A stretch of 64,000 nt of DNA from Streptomyces cinerochromogenes (GTDB lineage Bacteria; Actinomycetota; Actinomycetes; Streptomycetales; Streptomycetaceae), in contig NZ_BMRM01000006.1 in the NCBI RefSeq assembly GCF_014648635.1, forward strand, positions 62,001 to 126,000, read 5' to 3'. Shown one piece after another: positions 8,738 through 17,120 of the stretch. Made by a program: the position numbers and the translations under genes. The notes beneath the pieces are model-generated. The model made no database searches, had not been told where the DNA came from, and worked only from the letters and a program-made list of their open reading frames with translations. How positions within the stretch are numbered: the first letter of the stretch is position 1; the number at the start of each line of letters is the position of its first letter.

Positions 8738-9328
8738 ATGAGTACCCGTAGCCGCGCCGTCCTGCTCAGCGCTGTGGCCGCCGTCGCGGCCCTGACCCTT
8801 TCCGCGTGCGGTAAGGGCGGCATCTCCGGTGGGGGTGGCGACACCAACTTCGTCACCGGCAACAACGGCATCGACACCGTCCCGGCCGGCAAGCGCGCCA
8901 CGGCCCCGGACCTGTCCGGCAAGACCATCGACGGCAAGACCCTGGACGTCGCCGACTACCAGGGCAAGGTCGTCGTCATCAACGTCTGGGGCTCCTGGTG
9001 CGGACCGTGCCGGAGTGAGGCGGAGTACTTCGCCAAGGTCTCCAAGGAGTACGAGAACAAGGGCGTCCAGTTCGTCGGCATCAACACCCGCGACAACAGC
9101 ACCACCCCCGCGGTCGCCTTCGAGAAGGAGCACGGGGTCCGGTACCCGAGCCTGTACGACCCCACGGGCAAGCTGATGCTCCGCTTCAAGAAGGGCACCC
9201 TCAACCCGCAGCTCATCCCCTCGACCCTCATCATCGACCGGCACGGGAAGGTCGCCGCACGCGCCCTGGAGGCGCTCGACGACACCACCCTGCTGAAGAT
9301 GATCAAGCCGGTGCTCGCGGAGAAGTGA
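8738..9328 (+). CDS. TlpA/ResA-like thiol-disulfide oxidoreductase lipoprotein
   Basis: About 196 residues. Signal peptide with lipobox LSAC (residues 22-25), then a thioredoxin domain with the CxxC active site WCGPC (C88/C91) and the cis-proline region LIPSTLIIDRHGKV. In System II cytochrome c biogenesis, ResA-like proteins reduce the apocytochrome haem-binding cysteines outside the membrane, using electrons delivered by CcdA. The next gene is ccdA, 1 bp away, which supports this role. Confidence 0.93.
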   Translation: MSTRSRAVLLSAVAAVAALTLSACGKGGISGGGGDTNFVTGNNGIDTVPAGKRATAPDLSGKTIDGKTLDVADYQGKVVVINVWGSWCGPCRSEAEYFAKVSKEYENKGVQFVGINTRDNSTTPAVAFEKEHGVRYPSLYDPTGKLMLRFKKGTLNPQLIPSTLIIDRHGKVAARALEALDDTTLLKMIKPVLAEK

Positions 9329-9329
9329 C

Positions 9330-10103
9330 GTGAGCGCACTCCTCACGCTCGCGGCGGAGACGGGCAAGAACCAGACAGTGCTGCACGGCGCGCTGCTGGC
9401 CGCCCTGCCGATCGCCCTGTTCGGCGGCCTCGTGTCGTTCTTCTCGCCCTGCGTGCTGCCCCTGGTCCCCGGCTACCTCTCCTACGTCACCGGCGTCGCC
9501 GGCACCGACCTGGCCGAGGCCCGGCGGGGCCGGATGGTCGCCGGCGCCTCCCTGTTCGTCCTGGGGTTCAGCGCCGTGTTCGTCTCCGGCGGGGCGCTGT
9601 TCGGCTCCTTCGGCTGGACCCTCCAGGCGCACAAGGACGTCCTGTCCGAGGTGCTCGGCGTCCTCATGATCCTGCTGGGCGTCTTCTTCATGGGGCTGAT
9701 GCCCTGGTTCACCCAGCGCGAGTTCCGCTTCCACAAGCGGCCCGCCACCGGACTGGTGGGCGCACCGGTCCTCGGCGCCCTGTTCGGGATCGGCTGGACA
9801 CCCTGCATCGGCCCGACCCTCGCGGCCGTGAACGCCCTCGCGATCGAGCAGTCCAGCGCCGGGCGCGGCGCCATGCTGATGATCGCCTACTGTCTGGGCC
9901 TCGGCGTGCCCTTCGTGCTCGCCGCCGTGGCCTTCCGCAAGGCGCTCGGCGCCTTCGGCTGGATCAAGCGCCACTATGTCTGGGTGATGCGCGTCGGCGG
10001 CACGATGATGATCGGCACCGGTCTGCTGCTGCTGACCGGCGCCTGGGACGGCCTGGTGCAGCAGATGCAGACCTGGTCCAACGGCTTCAGTGTGGGGATC
10101 TGA
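9330..10103 (+). CDS. ccdA: Cytochrome c biogenesis protein CcdA
   Basis: About 257 residues with roughly six membrane segments. The two reactive cysteines are in FFSPCVLPLVPGYLSYVTG and GIGWTPCIGPTL, the paired motifs that carry electrons from cytoplasmic thioredoxin to the extracytoplasmic ResA-like protein. GTG start immediately after the preceding stop. It sits between the ResA-like gene and resB, the usual System II order. Confidence 0.95.
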   Translation: MSALLTLAAETGKNQTVLHGALLAALPIALFGGLVSFFSPCVLPLVPGYLSYVTGVAGTDLAEARRGRMVAGASLFVLGFSAVFVSGGALFGSFGWTLQAHKDVLSEVLGVLMILLGVFFMGLMPWFTQREFRFHKRPATGLVGAPVLGALFGIGWTPCIGPTLAAVNALAIEQSSAGRGAMLMIAYCLGLGVPFVLAAVAFRKALGAFGWIKRHYVWVMRVGGTMMIGTGLLLLTGAWDGLVQQMQTWSNGFSVGI

Positions 10104-10106
10104 TCG

Positions 10107-11804
10107 ATGAGCAAGACCGACACCGACACGAGCCGGGACCGGGAAGACCTCGGGGCGGCGGGCTCCCAGCTCTCCACCGCGCCGCAGGAGGAGACCTCCG
10201 CCCCGCCCGCCCTCGGCGTCATCGGCTGGGCCCGCTGGTTCTGGCGGCAGCTGACCTCCATGCGGGTCGCGCTGCTGCTGCTCCTGCTGCTCTCGCTCGG
10301 CGCGATCCCCGGCTCGCTGATCCCGCAGACCGGCGCCGACGCCACCAAGGTCGAGGACTTCCGCGCCGCCCACAAGACGCTCGCGCCGGTCTACGACAAG
10401 CTCGGCCTGTTCCACGTCTACAGCTCGGTGTGGTTCTCCGCGATCTACATCCTGCTGTTCGTCTCCCTCATCGGCTGCATCATCCCGCGCACCTGGCAGT
10501 TCGTCGGCCAGCTGCGCGGCCGCCCGCCGGCCGCCCCCAAGCGGCTGACCCGGCTGCCCGCCTACACCACCTGGCGCACCGAGGCCGACCCGGAGCGGGT
10601 CCGCGAGGCCGCGCTCGCGCTGCTGAAGAAGCGCCGCTTCCGCGCCCATGTCGCCGGTGACGCCGTCGCCGCCGAGAAGGGCTACCTGCGCGAGGTGGGC
10701 AACCTGGTCTTCCACATCGCGCTGATCGTGCTGCTGGTCGCCTTCGCCTCGGGCCAGCTGTACAAGTCGGACGGCAACGTGCTGATGGTGGAGGGCGACG
10801 GCTTCGCCAACACGCTGCCGATGTACGACGACTTCAAGTCCGGCAGCCTGTTCGAGACCGACGACCTGGTGCCGTTCAGCTTCGACCTGAAGGACTTCAA
10901 GGGCACCTACGAGGCCAGCGGCCCCAACAAGGGCACTCCGCGCACCTACGAGGCGAGGATCCGCTACAGCGTCGGCGCGTACGGCAAGGAGAAGTCGACC
11001 ACCGTCAAGGTCAACGAGCCGCTGGAGATCAACGACTCCAAGGTCTACCTCGTCAGCCACGGCTACGCGCCCGTCGTCACCGTCCGGGACGGCAAGGGCA
11101 CGGTCGTCTTCCACGCCCCCGTCCCCCTGCTGCCGCTCGACGGCAACGTCTCCTCGCAGGGCGTCGTCAAGGTCATGGACGGCTACCGCGACGCCAAGGG
11201 CAAGAAGGAGCAGCTCGGCTTCCAGTCGTTCTTCGTGCCCACCTTCGACGCACGCAGCGGCACGATGCTCTCCCAGTTCCCGGCGCTGCTGAACCCGCTG
11301 CTCGCGGTGAACGCCTACCACGGCGACCTGGGCGTGGACTCGGGCATCCCGCAGAGCGTGTACCAGATGGACAAGAAGCACATGACGGCGTTCAAGGACG
11401 CCAAGGGCCGGCTGCTGAAGAAGCTGCTGAAGCCGGGCGACACGCTGACGCTGCCGAACGGCGCCGGGTCCATCACCTTCGACAAGGACATCAAGGAATG
11501 GGCCGGCTTCGAGATCGTCCAGGAGCCGGGCGGCGGCTGGGCGCTCGGCGGTGCCGCCGCCGCGATCCTCGGGCTGGCCGGGTCCCTGTTCATCCAGCGC
11601 CGCCGGGTGTGGGTGCGCGCGGTGACCGGCCCCGACGGCGTGACGGTGGTCGAGATGGCCGGGCTCGGCCGCAGCGAGTCCGCGAAGGTGCCCGAGGAGC
11701 TGGGCGACCTCGCCGGAATCCTCTACGACCAGGCGCCGGGGGCCCCCGGCCCCGACGACGCCTCCGAATCCCCAGTCGTACCTGCCGAAGGGGCTGAGAA
11801 GTGA
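10107..11804 (+). CDS. resB: Cytochrome c biogenesis protein ResB
   Basis: About 565 residues. Membrane segments occur near residues 55-75, 110-130 and 205-222, followed by a large extracytoplasmic domain and a last segment near residues 475-495 (GGAAAAILGLAGSLFIQRRR). ResB and CcsA/CcsB form the System II synthase that exports haem and attaches it to apocytochrome c. The Ser/Thr/Glu-rich N-terminal 40 residues are variable in the family. The 3' end overlaps ccsB by 4 bp. Confidence 0.95.
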   Translation: MSKTDTDTSRDREDLGAAGSQLSTAPQEETSAPPALGVIGWARWFWRQLTSMRVALLLLLLLSLGAIPGSLIPQTGADATKVEDFRAAHKTLAPVYDKLGLFHVYSSVWFSAIYILLFVSLIGCIIPRTWQFVGQLRGRPPAAPKRLTRLPAYTTWRTEADPERVREAALALLKKRRFRAHVAGDAVAAEKGYLREVGNLVFHIALIVLLVAFASGQLYKSDGNVLMVEGDGFANTLPMYDDFKSGSLFETDDLVPFSFDLKDFKGTYEASGPNKGTPRTYEARIRYSVGAYGKEKSTTVKVNEPLEINDSKVYLVSHGYAPVVTVRDGKGTVVFHAPVPLLPLDGNVSSQGVVKVMDGYRDAKGKKEQLGFQSFFVPTFDARSGTMLSQFPALLNPLLAVNAYHGDLGVDSGIPQSVYQMDKKHMTAFKDAKGRLLKKLLKPGDTLTLPNGAGSITFDKDIKEWAGFEIVQEPGGGWALGGAAAAILGLAGSLFIQRRRVWVRAVTGPDGVTVVEMAGLGRSESAKVPEELGDLAGILYDQAPGAPGPDDASESPVVPAEGAEK

Positions 11805-12889
11805 CCCTCGCCGCCGCAACCAACGAACACCTCGCGAGCATCAGCAACACGCTGATCTACTCGTCGATGGCCGTCTACACCCTGGCCTTCTTCGCCTACA
11901 TCGCCGAGTGGCTGTTCGGCAGCCGCAGCAAGGTGGCCCGTACGGCCGCCGCGCTCACCGCCGCCGCAGCCGGCGAGCGGAAGCCGGCCGCGCCCGCCGT
12001 CACCGTGCAGCGCGCGGGCGGCACCGCCGTGCTGGAGCGGCCCCAGGTCGTGGTCCGCTCGGCGTCCGGCGCCCGCGACGTGCCGGACGGGCCCGGCGCG
12101 CACGGCGGCGACGAGCAGGGCGACCTCTACGGCCGGATCGCCATCTCCCTCACCGCGCTCGCCTTCCTGGTGGAGCTGGGCGGTGTCGTCGCCCGCGCGG
12201 CCTCCGTGGAGCGGGCGCCGTGGGGCAACATGTACGAGTTCAACATCACCTTCTCCACGGTCGCCGTCGGCGTGTACCTCGCGCTGCTGGCCCTGAAGAA
12301 GAACGTGCGCTGGCTCGGTCTGTTCCTCATCACGACGGTCCTGCTCGACCTCGGTCTCGCGGTCACCGTCCTGTACACGGCCAGCGACCAGCTGGTGCCC
12401 GCCCTGCACTCGTACTGGCTGTACATCCACGTCTCCACCGCGATCTTCTGCGGTGCGGTGTTCTACGTCGGCGCGGTCGCCACCATCCTGTACCTGTTCA
12501 AGGACTCGTACGAGAACAAGCTCCAGACCGGCGGCAAGCCCGGCACGTTCGCCTCCTCGGTGCTGGAGCGGCTGCCCGCCTCCGCGTCCCTGGACAAGTT
12601 CGCCTACCGCGTCAACGCGGCCGTCTTCCCGCTGTGGACGTTCACGATCATCGCGGGCGCGATCTGGGCGGGCGACGCCTGGGGCCGGTACTGGAACTGG
12701 GACCCGAAGGAGACCTGGTCCTTCATCACCTGGATCGCCTACGCCTGCTACCTGCACGCCCGCGCCACGGCCGGCTGGAAGGGCCGCAAGGCCGCCTACC
12801 TGGCGCTGCTCGCCTTCGGCTGCTGGCTGTTCAACTACTACGGCGTGAACATCTTCGTCAGCGGCAAGCACTCGTACGCGGGCGTGTGA
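11801..12889 (+). CDS. ccsB: c-type cytochrome biogenesis protein CcsB (haem-handling subunit)
   Basis: About 362 residues, multi-pass membrane protein. The tryptophan-rich haem-handling motif is WAGDAWGRYWNWDPKETW, with flanking histidines in HSYWLYIHV and HARATAGW as possible haem ligands. A basic/Ala-rich cytoplasmic insert (about residues 45-100) separates the first helix from the rest. Partner of ResB. GTG start inside the resB stop region (4-bp overlap). Confidence 0.95.
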   Translation: MTLAAATNEHLASISNTLIYSSMAVYTLAFFAYIAEWLFGSRSKVARTAAALTAAAAGERKPAAPAVTVQRAGGTAVLERPQVVVRSASGARDVPDGPGAHGGDEQGDLYGRIAISLTALAFLVELGGVVARAASVERAPWGNMYEFNITFSTVAVGVYLALLALKKNVRWLGLFLITTVLLDLGLAVTVLYTASDQLVPALHSYWLYIHVSTAIFCGAVFYVGAVATILYLFKDSYENKLQTGGKPGTFASSVLERLPASASLDKFAYRVNAAVFPLWTFTIIAGAIWAGDAWGRYWNWDPKETWSFITWIAYACYLHARATAGWKGRKAAYLALLAFGCWLFNYYGVNIFVSGKHSYAGV

Positions 12890-12914
12890 GTCCCCGGTCC
12901 CACACACTGGGGGT

Positions 12915-13364
12915 ATGAGCGGTTCCATCGAACAGGGCACCAGCCAGACCCACGGGAACACGCACATCCTCCACTTCCTGGTGCGGCTCCCGAGGCCCAT
13001 GGAAGAGGTCTGGCCGGCGGTGACCACCCCCGACGGGCTCGCGGGGTGGTTCACCGCCGTCGACGTTCTCGAACCCCGGCTGGACGGTCTGGTCACCCTG
13101 CGTGACCTGGGGACCGGGCGGGTGACGGCGTGGGACGTGGACCGCGTCGCGGAGTACACCGTGGAGGGCGGCGGCCGGGTCCGGTTCCACCTGGAGCGGC
13201 ACGGCGAGGGGGCGAGCGCGCTGCGGCTGACCCACGAGTTCCAGGGCGAGGGGGAGACCGAGCAGCGCTGGCGGGACCGCCTCGAACGGCTGATCGAGGT
13301 CCTGGCGCCCTCGGAAGCCGCCCCCGGGGAGGATGCGGAACCCCTCCCCGGACAGCTCACCTAG
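12915..13364 (+). CDS. SRPBCC (START/AHA1-like) family protein
   Basis: About 149 residues. The opening ILHFLVRLPRPMEEVWPAVTTPDGLAGWF is the typical first strand and helix of the AHSA1/SRPBCC fold, and ALRLTHEFQGEGETEQRWRDRLERLIEVL forms the C-terminal strand and long helix. The fold binds hydrophobic ligands; no specific role is known. It follows ccsB by 25 bp on the same strand. Its TAG stop overlaps the stop codon of the opposite-strand gene. Confidence 0.8.
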   Translation: MSGSIEQGTSQTHGNTHILHFLVRLPRPMEEVWPAVTTPDGLAGWFTAVDVLEPRLDGLVTLRDLGTGRVTAWDVDRVAEYTVEGGGRVRFHLERHGEGASALRLTHEFQGEGETEQRWRDRLERLIEVLAPSEAAPGEDAEPLPGQLT

Positions 13365-14908
13365 GACGGCGGCAGGCACTCCTTCCCCGGCGGTTTCCCC
13401 TCCGGCCAGGCGATCCGCACGAAGTGCGAACCGCCCTGCGGGGTCAGCTCCACCACCGGCACCGCCTTGTCGTACGGGTTGCCGTGCACGTCCAGGCAGA
13501 TCCAGCCGCTCGCCCCGTCCACCCGCAGCGAGCCCTTCACCTGCGGCCACTGCAGGCCGACGTCCCCGAGCGCCGGGACGGACCCGCCGGAGGGCACCGC
13601 CTCGCGGATGCCGTGCACCGCGAGCCGCAGCGCGTCGTAGCCGATGATCAGCTGCCCGTCGTCCAGGGCGGCCGTACCGATCGGACCCACCGGCTCCCGG
13701 TCCGCGTCCGCCAGCAGCCGCCGCAGCGCGGTGAAGTCGGCCGCCGAGCCGCCCGTCCGCTCCGTCGCCCTCAGCCAGGTGTCCGGGTGGGCGAGGGAGG
13801 TGTAGCGGACGGACAGGTTGTGCCGGAGCGCTCCCCGGTCCAGGTCCTTCTCGTGGGTCAGGTACGACGCCTCGTCCCCGGTCAGCACCGTGAACCTCCG
13901 GTCCTGGCAGCCCCGCCCGCCCAGGGCGTTGATGAACTGGCGCAGCTGGGTGTGCCGGCCCGCGAACAGGATCGTGTCCGTCCCCCGGGAGGTGTCGCAC
14001 ACCAGGTGCGTGATCTGCCGGAAGGTGTTCGCGGTCGTACCCTCCTCGGTGCGGTCGCCGGGCGGCGTGAACGGCTGCGGCTCGTACGGCGAACCCTTGA
14101 TCAGCGCCGCGAACGACTGCTGCAGGGTGCGCGTGTACGGGTCGCCGGGCTTGTCGTACACCAGCAGCGCCCGGCCCGCGCTCACCTTGGCGAAGGAGGC
14201 CAGCGCGCGGGCCTCGTCGGTGTTGGTCGGCGCCACCCGGGCGAGCCCCGGGAAGGGGTCCTTGCCCTGCTGCCCGTTGGCGAGGTCGTCGGCGGTGATG
14301 CTGGAGCCGACCACCGGGATCCGGTGCCGGGTCAGCTCCCCGACGGCCAGCTTGGCGGCGTTGGTGCTCTGCCCGACACCGGCGACCGCGCGCAGCCGGT
14401 CCCCGCTCGTCGTCATCGCCGTCAGCTGCTCGACCGTCCGCCTCCAGTACGCGCCGGTCGCCCCCGGGTTGGCGAGCACCAGCCGGATCTGCGGGCGCTC
14501 CCCGTTGGAGCCGTGGTTGGCCTGGTACTGGGCCAGGTAGGCGCCCTGGAGCTGGTGACGGATGTCGTTCAGGCTGGTCGGGGACGTGGAGGTGTACGGC
14601 AGCAGCACCGCCACCGTCACATAGCTCCCCGGTTTCAGCCGGTCGTTCTCCCGGCCGATCGCCCCGACCACGTCCCGCAGCCGGGGCTGCCCGAAGTCGT
14701 ACGGCCCCGTCGCCACCCCCACGCACTCGTCGCTGCCCTCCGGCCGGGCCACCCCCGGCCCGCAGGACCGGTCCTCGTGCAGCAGGACCCGGACCGCGAA
14801 CACCAGGCCCGCCACCAGCGCCGCCGCCACCAGCAGGGCCGTGTAGCGGCGCAGCGGGATCTCCCACACGCCCTCGCGTACCCACGTGCCGACACCCCTG
14901 CGCGCCAT
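13361..14908 (-). CDS. Membrane-anchored type I periplasmic-binding (ABC substrate-binding-like) protein
   Basis: About 515 residues. A short basic cytoplasmic tail is followed by one membrane helix (residues 24-44, ALLVAAALVAGLVFAVRVLL) with no lipobox, so the protein is predicted to be a type II anchored receptor facing outward. The rest resembles branched-chain amino acid binding proteins and ANF-receptor domains: VTVAVLLPYTSTS, VAGVGQSTNAAKLAVGELTRHRIPVVGSS, RALLVYDKPGDPYTR and DTILFAGRHTQLRQFI. No permease or ABC ATPase gene is nearby. The ATG overlaps the stop of the upstream NTPase gene (TGATG), so the two are probably made together. Confidence 0.82.
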   Translation of the reverse strand: MARRGVGTWVREGVWEIPLRRYTALLVAAALVAGLVFAVRVLLHEDRSCGPGVARPEGSDECVGVATGPYDFGQPRLRDVVGAIGRENDRLKPGSYVTVAVLLPYTSTSPTSLNDIRHQLQGAYLAQYQANHGSNGERPQIRLVLANPGATGAYWRRTVEQLTAMTTSGDRLRAVAGVGQSTNAAKLAVGELTRHRIPVVGSSITADDLANGQQGKDPFPGLARVAPTNTDEARALASFAKVSAGRALLVYDKPGDPYTRTLQQSFAALIKGSPYEPQPFTPPGDRTEEGTTANTFRQITHLVCDTSRGTDTILFAGRHTQLRQFINALGGRGCQDRRFTVLTGDEASYLTHEKDLDRGALRHNLSVRYTSLAHPDTWLRATERTGGSAADFTALRRLLADADREPVGPIGTAALDDGQLIIGYDALRLAVHGIREAVPSGGSVPALGDVGLQWPQVKGSLRVDGASGWICLDVHGNPYDKAVPVVELTPQGGSHFVRIAWPEGKPPGKECLPPS

Positions 14909-17019
14909 CACGCCTCCCCCCTGTCGTCGTCCGGCCCGCCGTCCCCGCCGTCGCCGCCGTCCCCGTCCCCCAGGTCCTCCATCGGGCGCCCGGCCAGCGC
15001 CGCCGCCGGCCAGTCCCGGGAGGCCCGCCACAGCAGCGCGTTGCCCGCCGGCCGCAGGTTGGACAGCTGCTCCAGCTCGAAACGGAGCCGGTCGCACACC
15101 TGCGGGTCGGGCAGCACCAGCGGGTCCGCCAGCAGCCACACCGCGTGCAGCAGCCGGCGTATCCGCAGGTGCAGCACGGCGTCCGCACCCGGGGGCACCG
15201 CGTGCCCGGCGTCCGTGCGGCCGAGCGCGATGGCGGTCCGCCGGTCGCCGCGGCCGGTGAAGTCGCGGCCCTCGGCGTCGTGCGCGTGGAAGTACGGCGC
15301 GGACGCGATGAACCGCAGGCCGCGCAGCCAGGCCCGGGGCTCCGCGGTCGGGAAGGTGTCGCGGAGGTGGGCGACCGCGCCCCCGGTGTCCCCGAGGGCG
15401 AGTTCGTGGTGCAACCGGTACGGCGCGTGCCCCTCGTCGGGGTAGTGGGCGATGAGCGTCTCGTGCGCGGTGCGCCAGGACGCGTGGTCGGCGTCCCGCA
15501 GGTGCAGCCGGAGCAGCAGCAGGGTCCGCACGAACGGGTCGCCGACGAACCGGCCCGGCACGTCGGGCAGCCCCTCCTCGGCGAGCAGCGTCTGCAGCTC
15601 CCGGACGCTCGCCGGGCCGAAGGTGTCCGGCAGCAGCGCCGCCGCCAGCGCGCACGCCGAAGCGTGGTCGTGGGCGGCGGCCAGCACGGTCAGCGCGTCC
15701 AGGTGCTCGGCCGGCACCAGCCGGGCCAGCAGCGCCTCGTAGGCGGGCACGGCCGGCAGGTCCTCGGCGGGCCGCAGGCCCGACGTGAGCAGGTCGGCCG
15801 GCGCGGACGCCCCGGCCGCGGCCTGCGCGGCCGACTCGGCGAGCAGCACGATGCCCAGCGGGTTCCCGCCGGTCAGCCGGTGCGCGGCGGCCGGCAGGTG
15901 CGGCGGGACCGCGATGTCCCCGCAGACCGCGCCGACGATGTGCAGCGCGTCGTCCGCGCTCAGCGGCGGCAGCGCGAGCAGCAGCGCCCGGGAGGAGGGC
16001 GTCGCCTCCGGCACCCAGTCGCAGCGCCGGGCCACCTCCGGCAGCGCCCGCCGCACCGCGCCCGGCAGCTCCGCACGGCCCTCACCGCGCCGGGCCGCGA
16101 CGAACGCCACCCGGTCCGCGACGCCCTCGGTGCGGTCCCGCAGCACGGCCGCGACCAGCCCCGGACCCGGCGCCGCCTGCGCGTTGTCCAGCAGCACCAG
16201 CGGCCGCCCCAGCCGCTGCATCCGCGGCAGCACCCCCGCGTACGCCTCCGTCAGGTCGGCCAGCAGCGCCCGCACCAGATACCGCTCGGCGTGCTCACGG
16301 GAGCTGCCGCCGTCCCGGAAATGCTGGGAGAGCAGGATCAGCCCGCGCTGGGCGTTGCCGCCCGCGTTCGGGTACGTCCGGTACCACACCGACGCCTTCT
16401 GGTGCCGGCGGTGCGTGAACCCCTCGGCGACGGCCTCCAGGGTCGCCTCGATGGCGCCCGACACCAGCGGACCGGTGCCGGTGGCCGCGGCGACCACCTT
16501 GGCCGCCACCTTCCCGGCCCAGCGCCCGGCCAGGGAGCCGATCCAGGAGCCGCTCTCGTTCAGCAGCAGGATCCGCTCGACCTCCCGGCGGATCCGCTCC
16601 GAGTCGGCGTCGCCCCAGCCGCCGGCGGCCACCGCGACCAGCCCCGACATCAGCCGCGGGAAGGTGATCCGCCCCGCGCCCGTCACCGGAGCGGCGAGCT
16701 GCTCGGCGAGCACCAGCAGCGCCTGTCCGAGCGGCGACCAGGAGGCGGCGGGCCGGTCCGGGGGCGGTGCCCGGAACTGCTCCTCCGCGCAGTCGACCAG
16801 CGCGACGGGCGTGTGCCCCCGGTAGGCGTCCCGCAGCTCCGCGAGAACCGCGCTCTTGCCCAGCCCGCGCGCCCCCGTGAGCACCACGAACGGCGGTTCG
16901 TCCGGATGCTCGTACGGATGTGCGCGGTGCTGGTGCGGGCGCAGGCCCACGAGCCGTGGCGCGAGGCCGGCCGGATCGACGTCGAACAGCGCTCCGCGCC
17001 CGTGCAACCGTCTGTGCAC
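14908..17019 (-). CDS. Large P-loop NTPase (STAND-like)
   Basis: About 703 residues, GTG start preceded by GAGGGGGAGATGCG. Walker A is LTGARGLGKSAVL (about residues 46-58) and a Walker B-like strand is PLVLLDNAQ (about 270). The middle part resembles the helical sensor regions of AAA/STAND ATPases (RLTGGNPLGIVLL), and the C-terminal 300 residues are helical and Leu/Ala/Arg-rich, without recognised repeats. The last residues are a Gly/Asp tail. No membrane segment. Its overlap with the binding-protein gene suggests it reads a signal from that receptor; this is inference. Confidence 0.78.
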   Translation of the reverse strand: MHRRLHGRGALFDVDPAGLAPRLVGLRPHQHRAHPYEHPDEPPFVVLTGARGLGKSAVLAELRDAYRGHTPVALVDCAEEQFRAPPPDRPAASWSPLGQALLVLAEQLAAPVTGAGRITFPRLMSGLVAVAAGGWGDADSERIRREVERILLLNESGSWIGSLAGRWAGKVAAKVVAAATGTGPLVSGAIEATLEAVAEGFTHRRHQKASVWYRTYPNAGGNAQRGLILLSQHFRDGGSSREHAERYLVRALLADLTEAYAGVLPRMQRLGRPLVLLDNAQAAPGPGLVAAVLRDRTEGVADRVAFVAARRGEGRAELPGAVRRALPEVARRCDWVPEATPSSRALLLALPPLSADDALHIVGAVCGDIAVPPHLPAAAHRLTGGNPLGIVLLAESAAQAAAGASAPADLLTSGLRPAEDLPAVPAYEALLARLVPAEHLDALTVLAAAHDHASACALAAALLPDTFGPASVRELQTLLAEEGLPDVPGRFVGDPFVRTLLLLRLHLRDADHASWRTAHETLIAHYPDEGHAPYRLHHELALGDTGGAVAHLRDTFPTAEPRAWLRGLRFIASAPYFHAHDAEGRDFTGRGDRRTAIALGRTDAGHAVPPGADAVLHLRIRRLLHAVWLLADPLVLPDPQVCDRLRFELEQLSNLRPAGNALLWRASRDWPAAALAGRPMEDLGDGDGGDGGDGGPDDDRGEA

Positions 17020-17090
17020 CGCATCTCCCCCTCAACGGCAGTGTAGGAAGGGGGAGTTGCTTCAGGCCAGGGTTGGAGGCGACCGTCGTG

Positions 17091-17106
17091 GTGACCGTTC
17101 GGTCAC
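17091..17106. promoter_or_regulatory. Perfect palindrome between minus-strand genes (possible operator)
   Basis: GTGACCG-TT-CGGTCAC, 7-bp arms, lies between the stop of the condensation-domain gene and the start of the NTPase gene, 72 bp upstream of the NTPase GTG. It lacks a T tract in either direction, so an operator is as likely as a terminator. Confidence 0.4.
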
Positions 17107-17120
17107 GAAACCGCAGGGGA

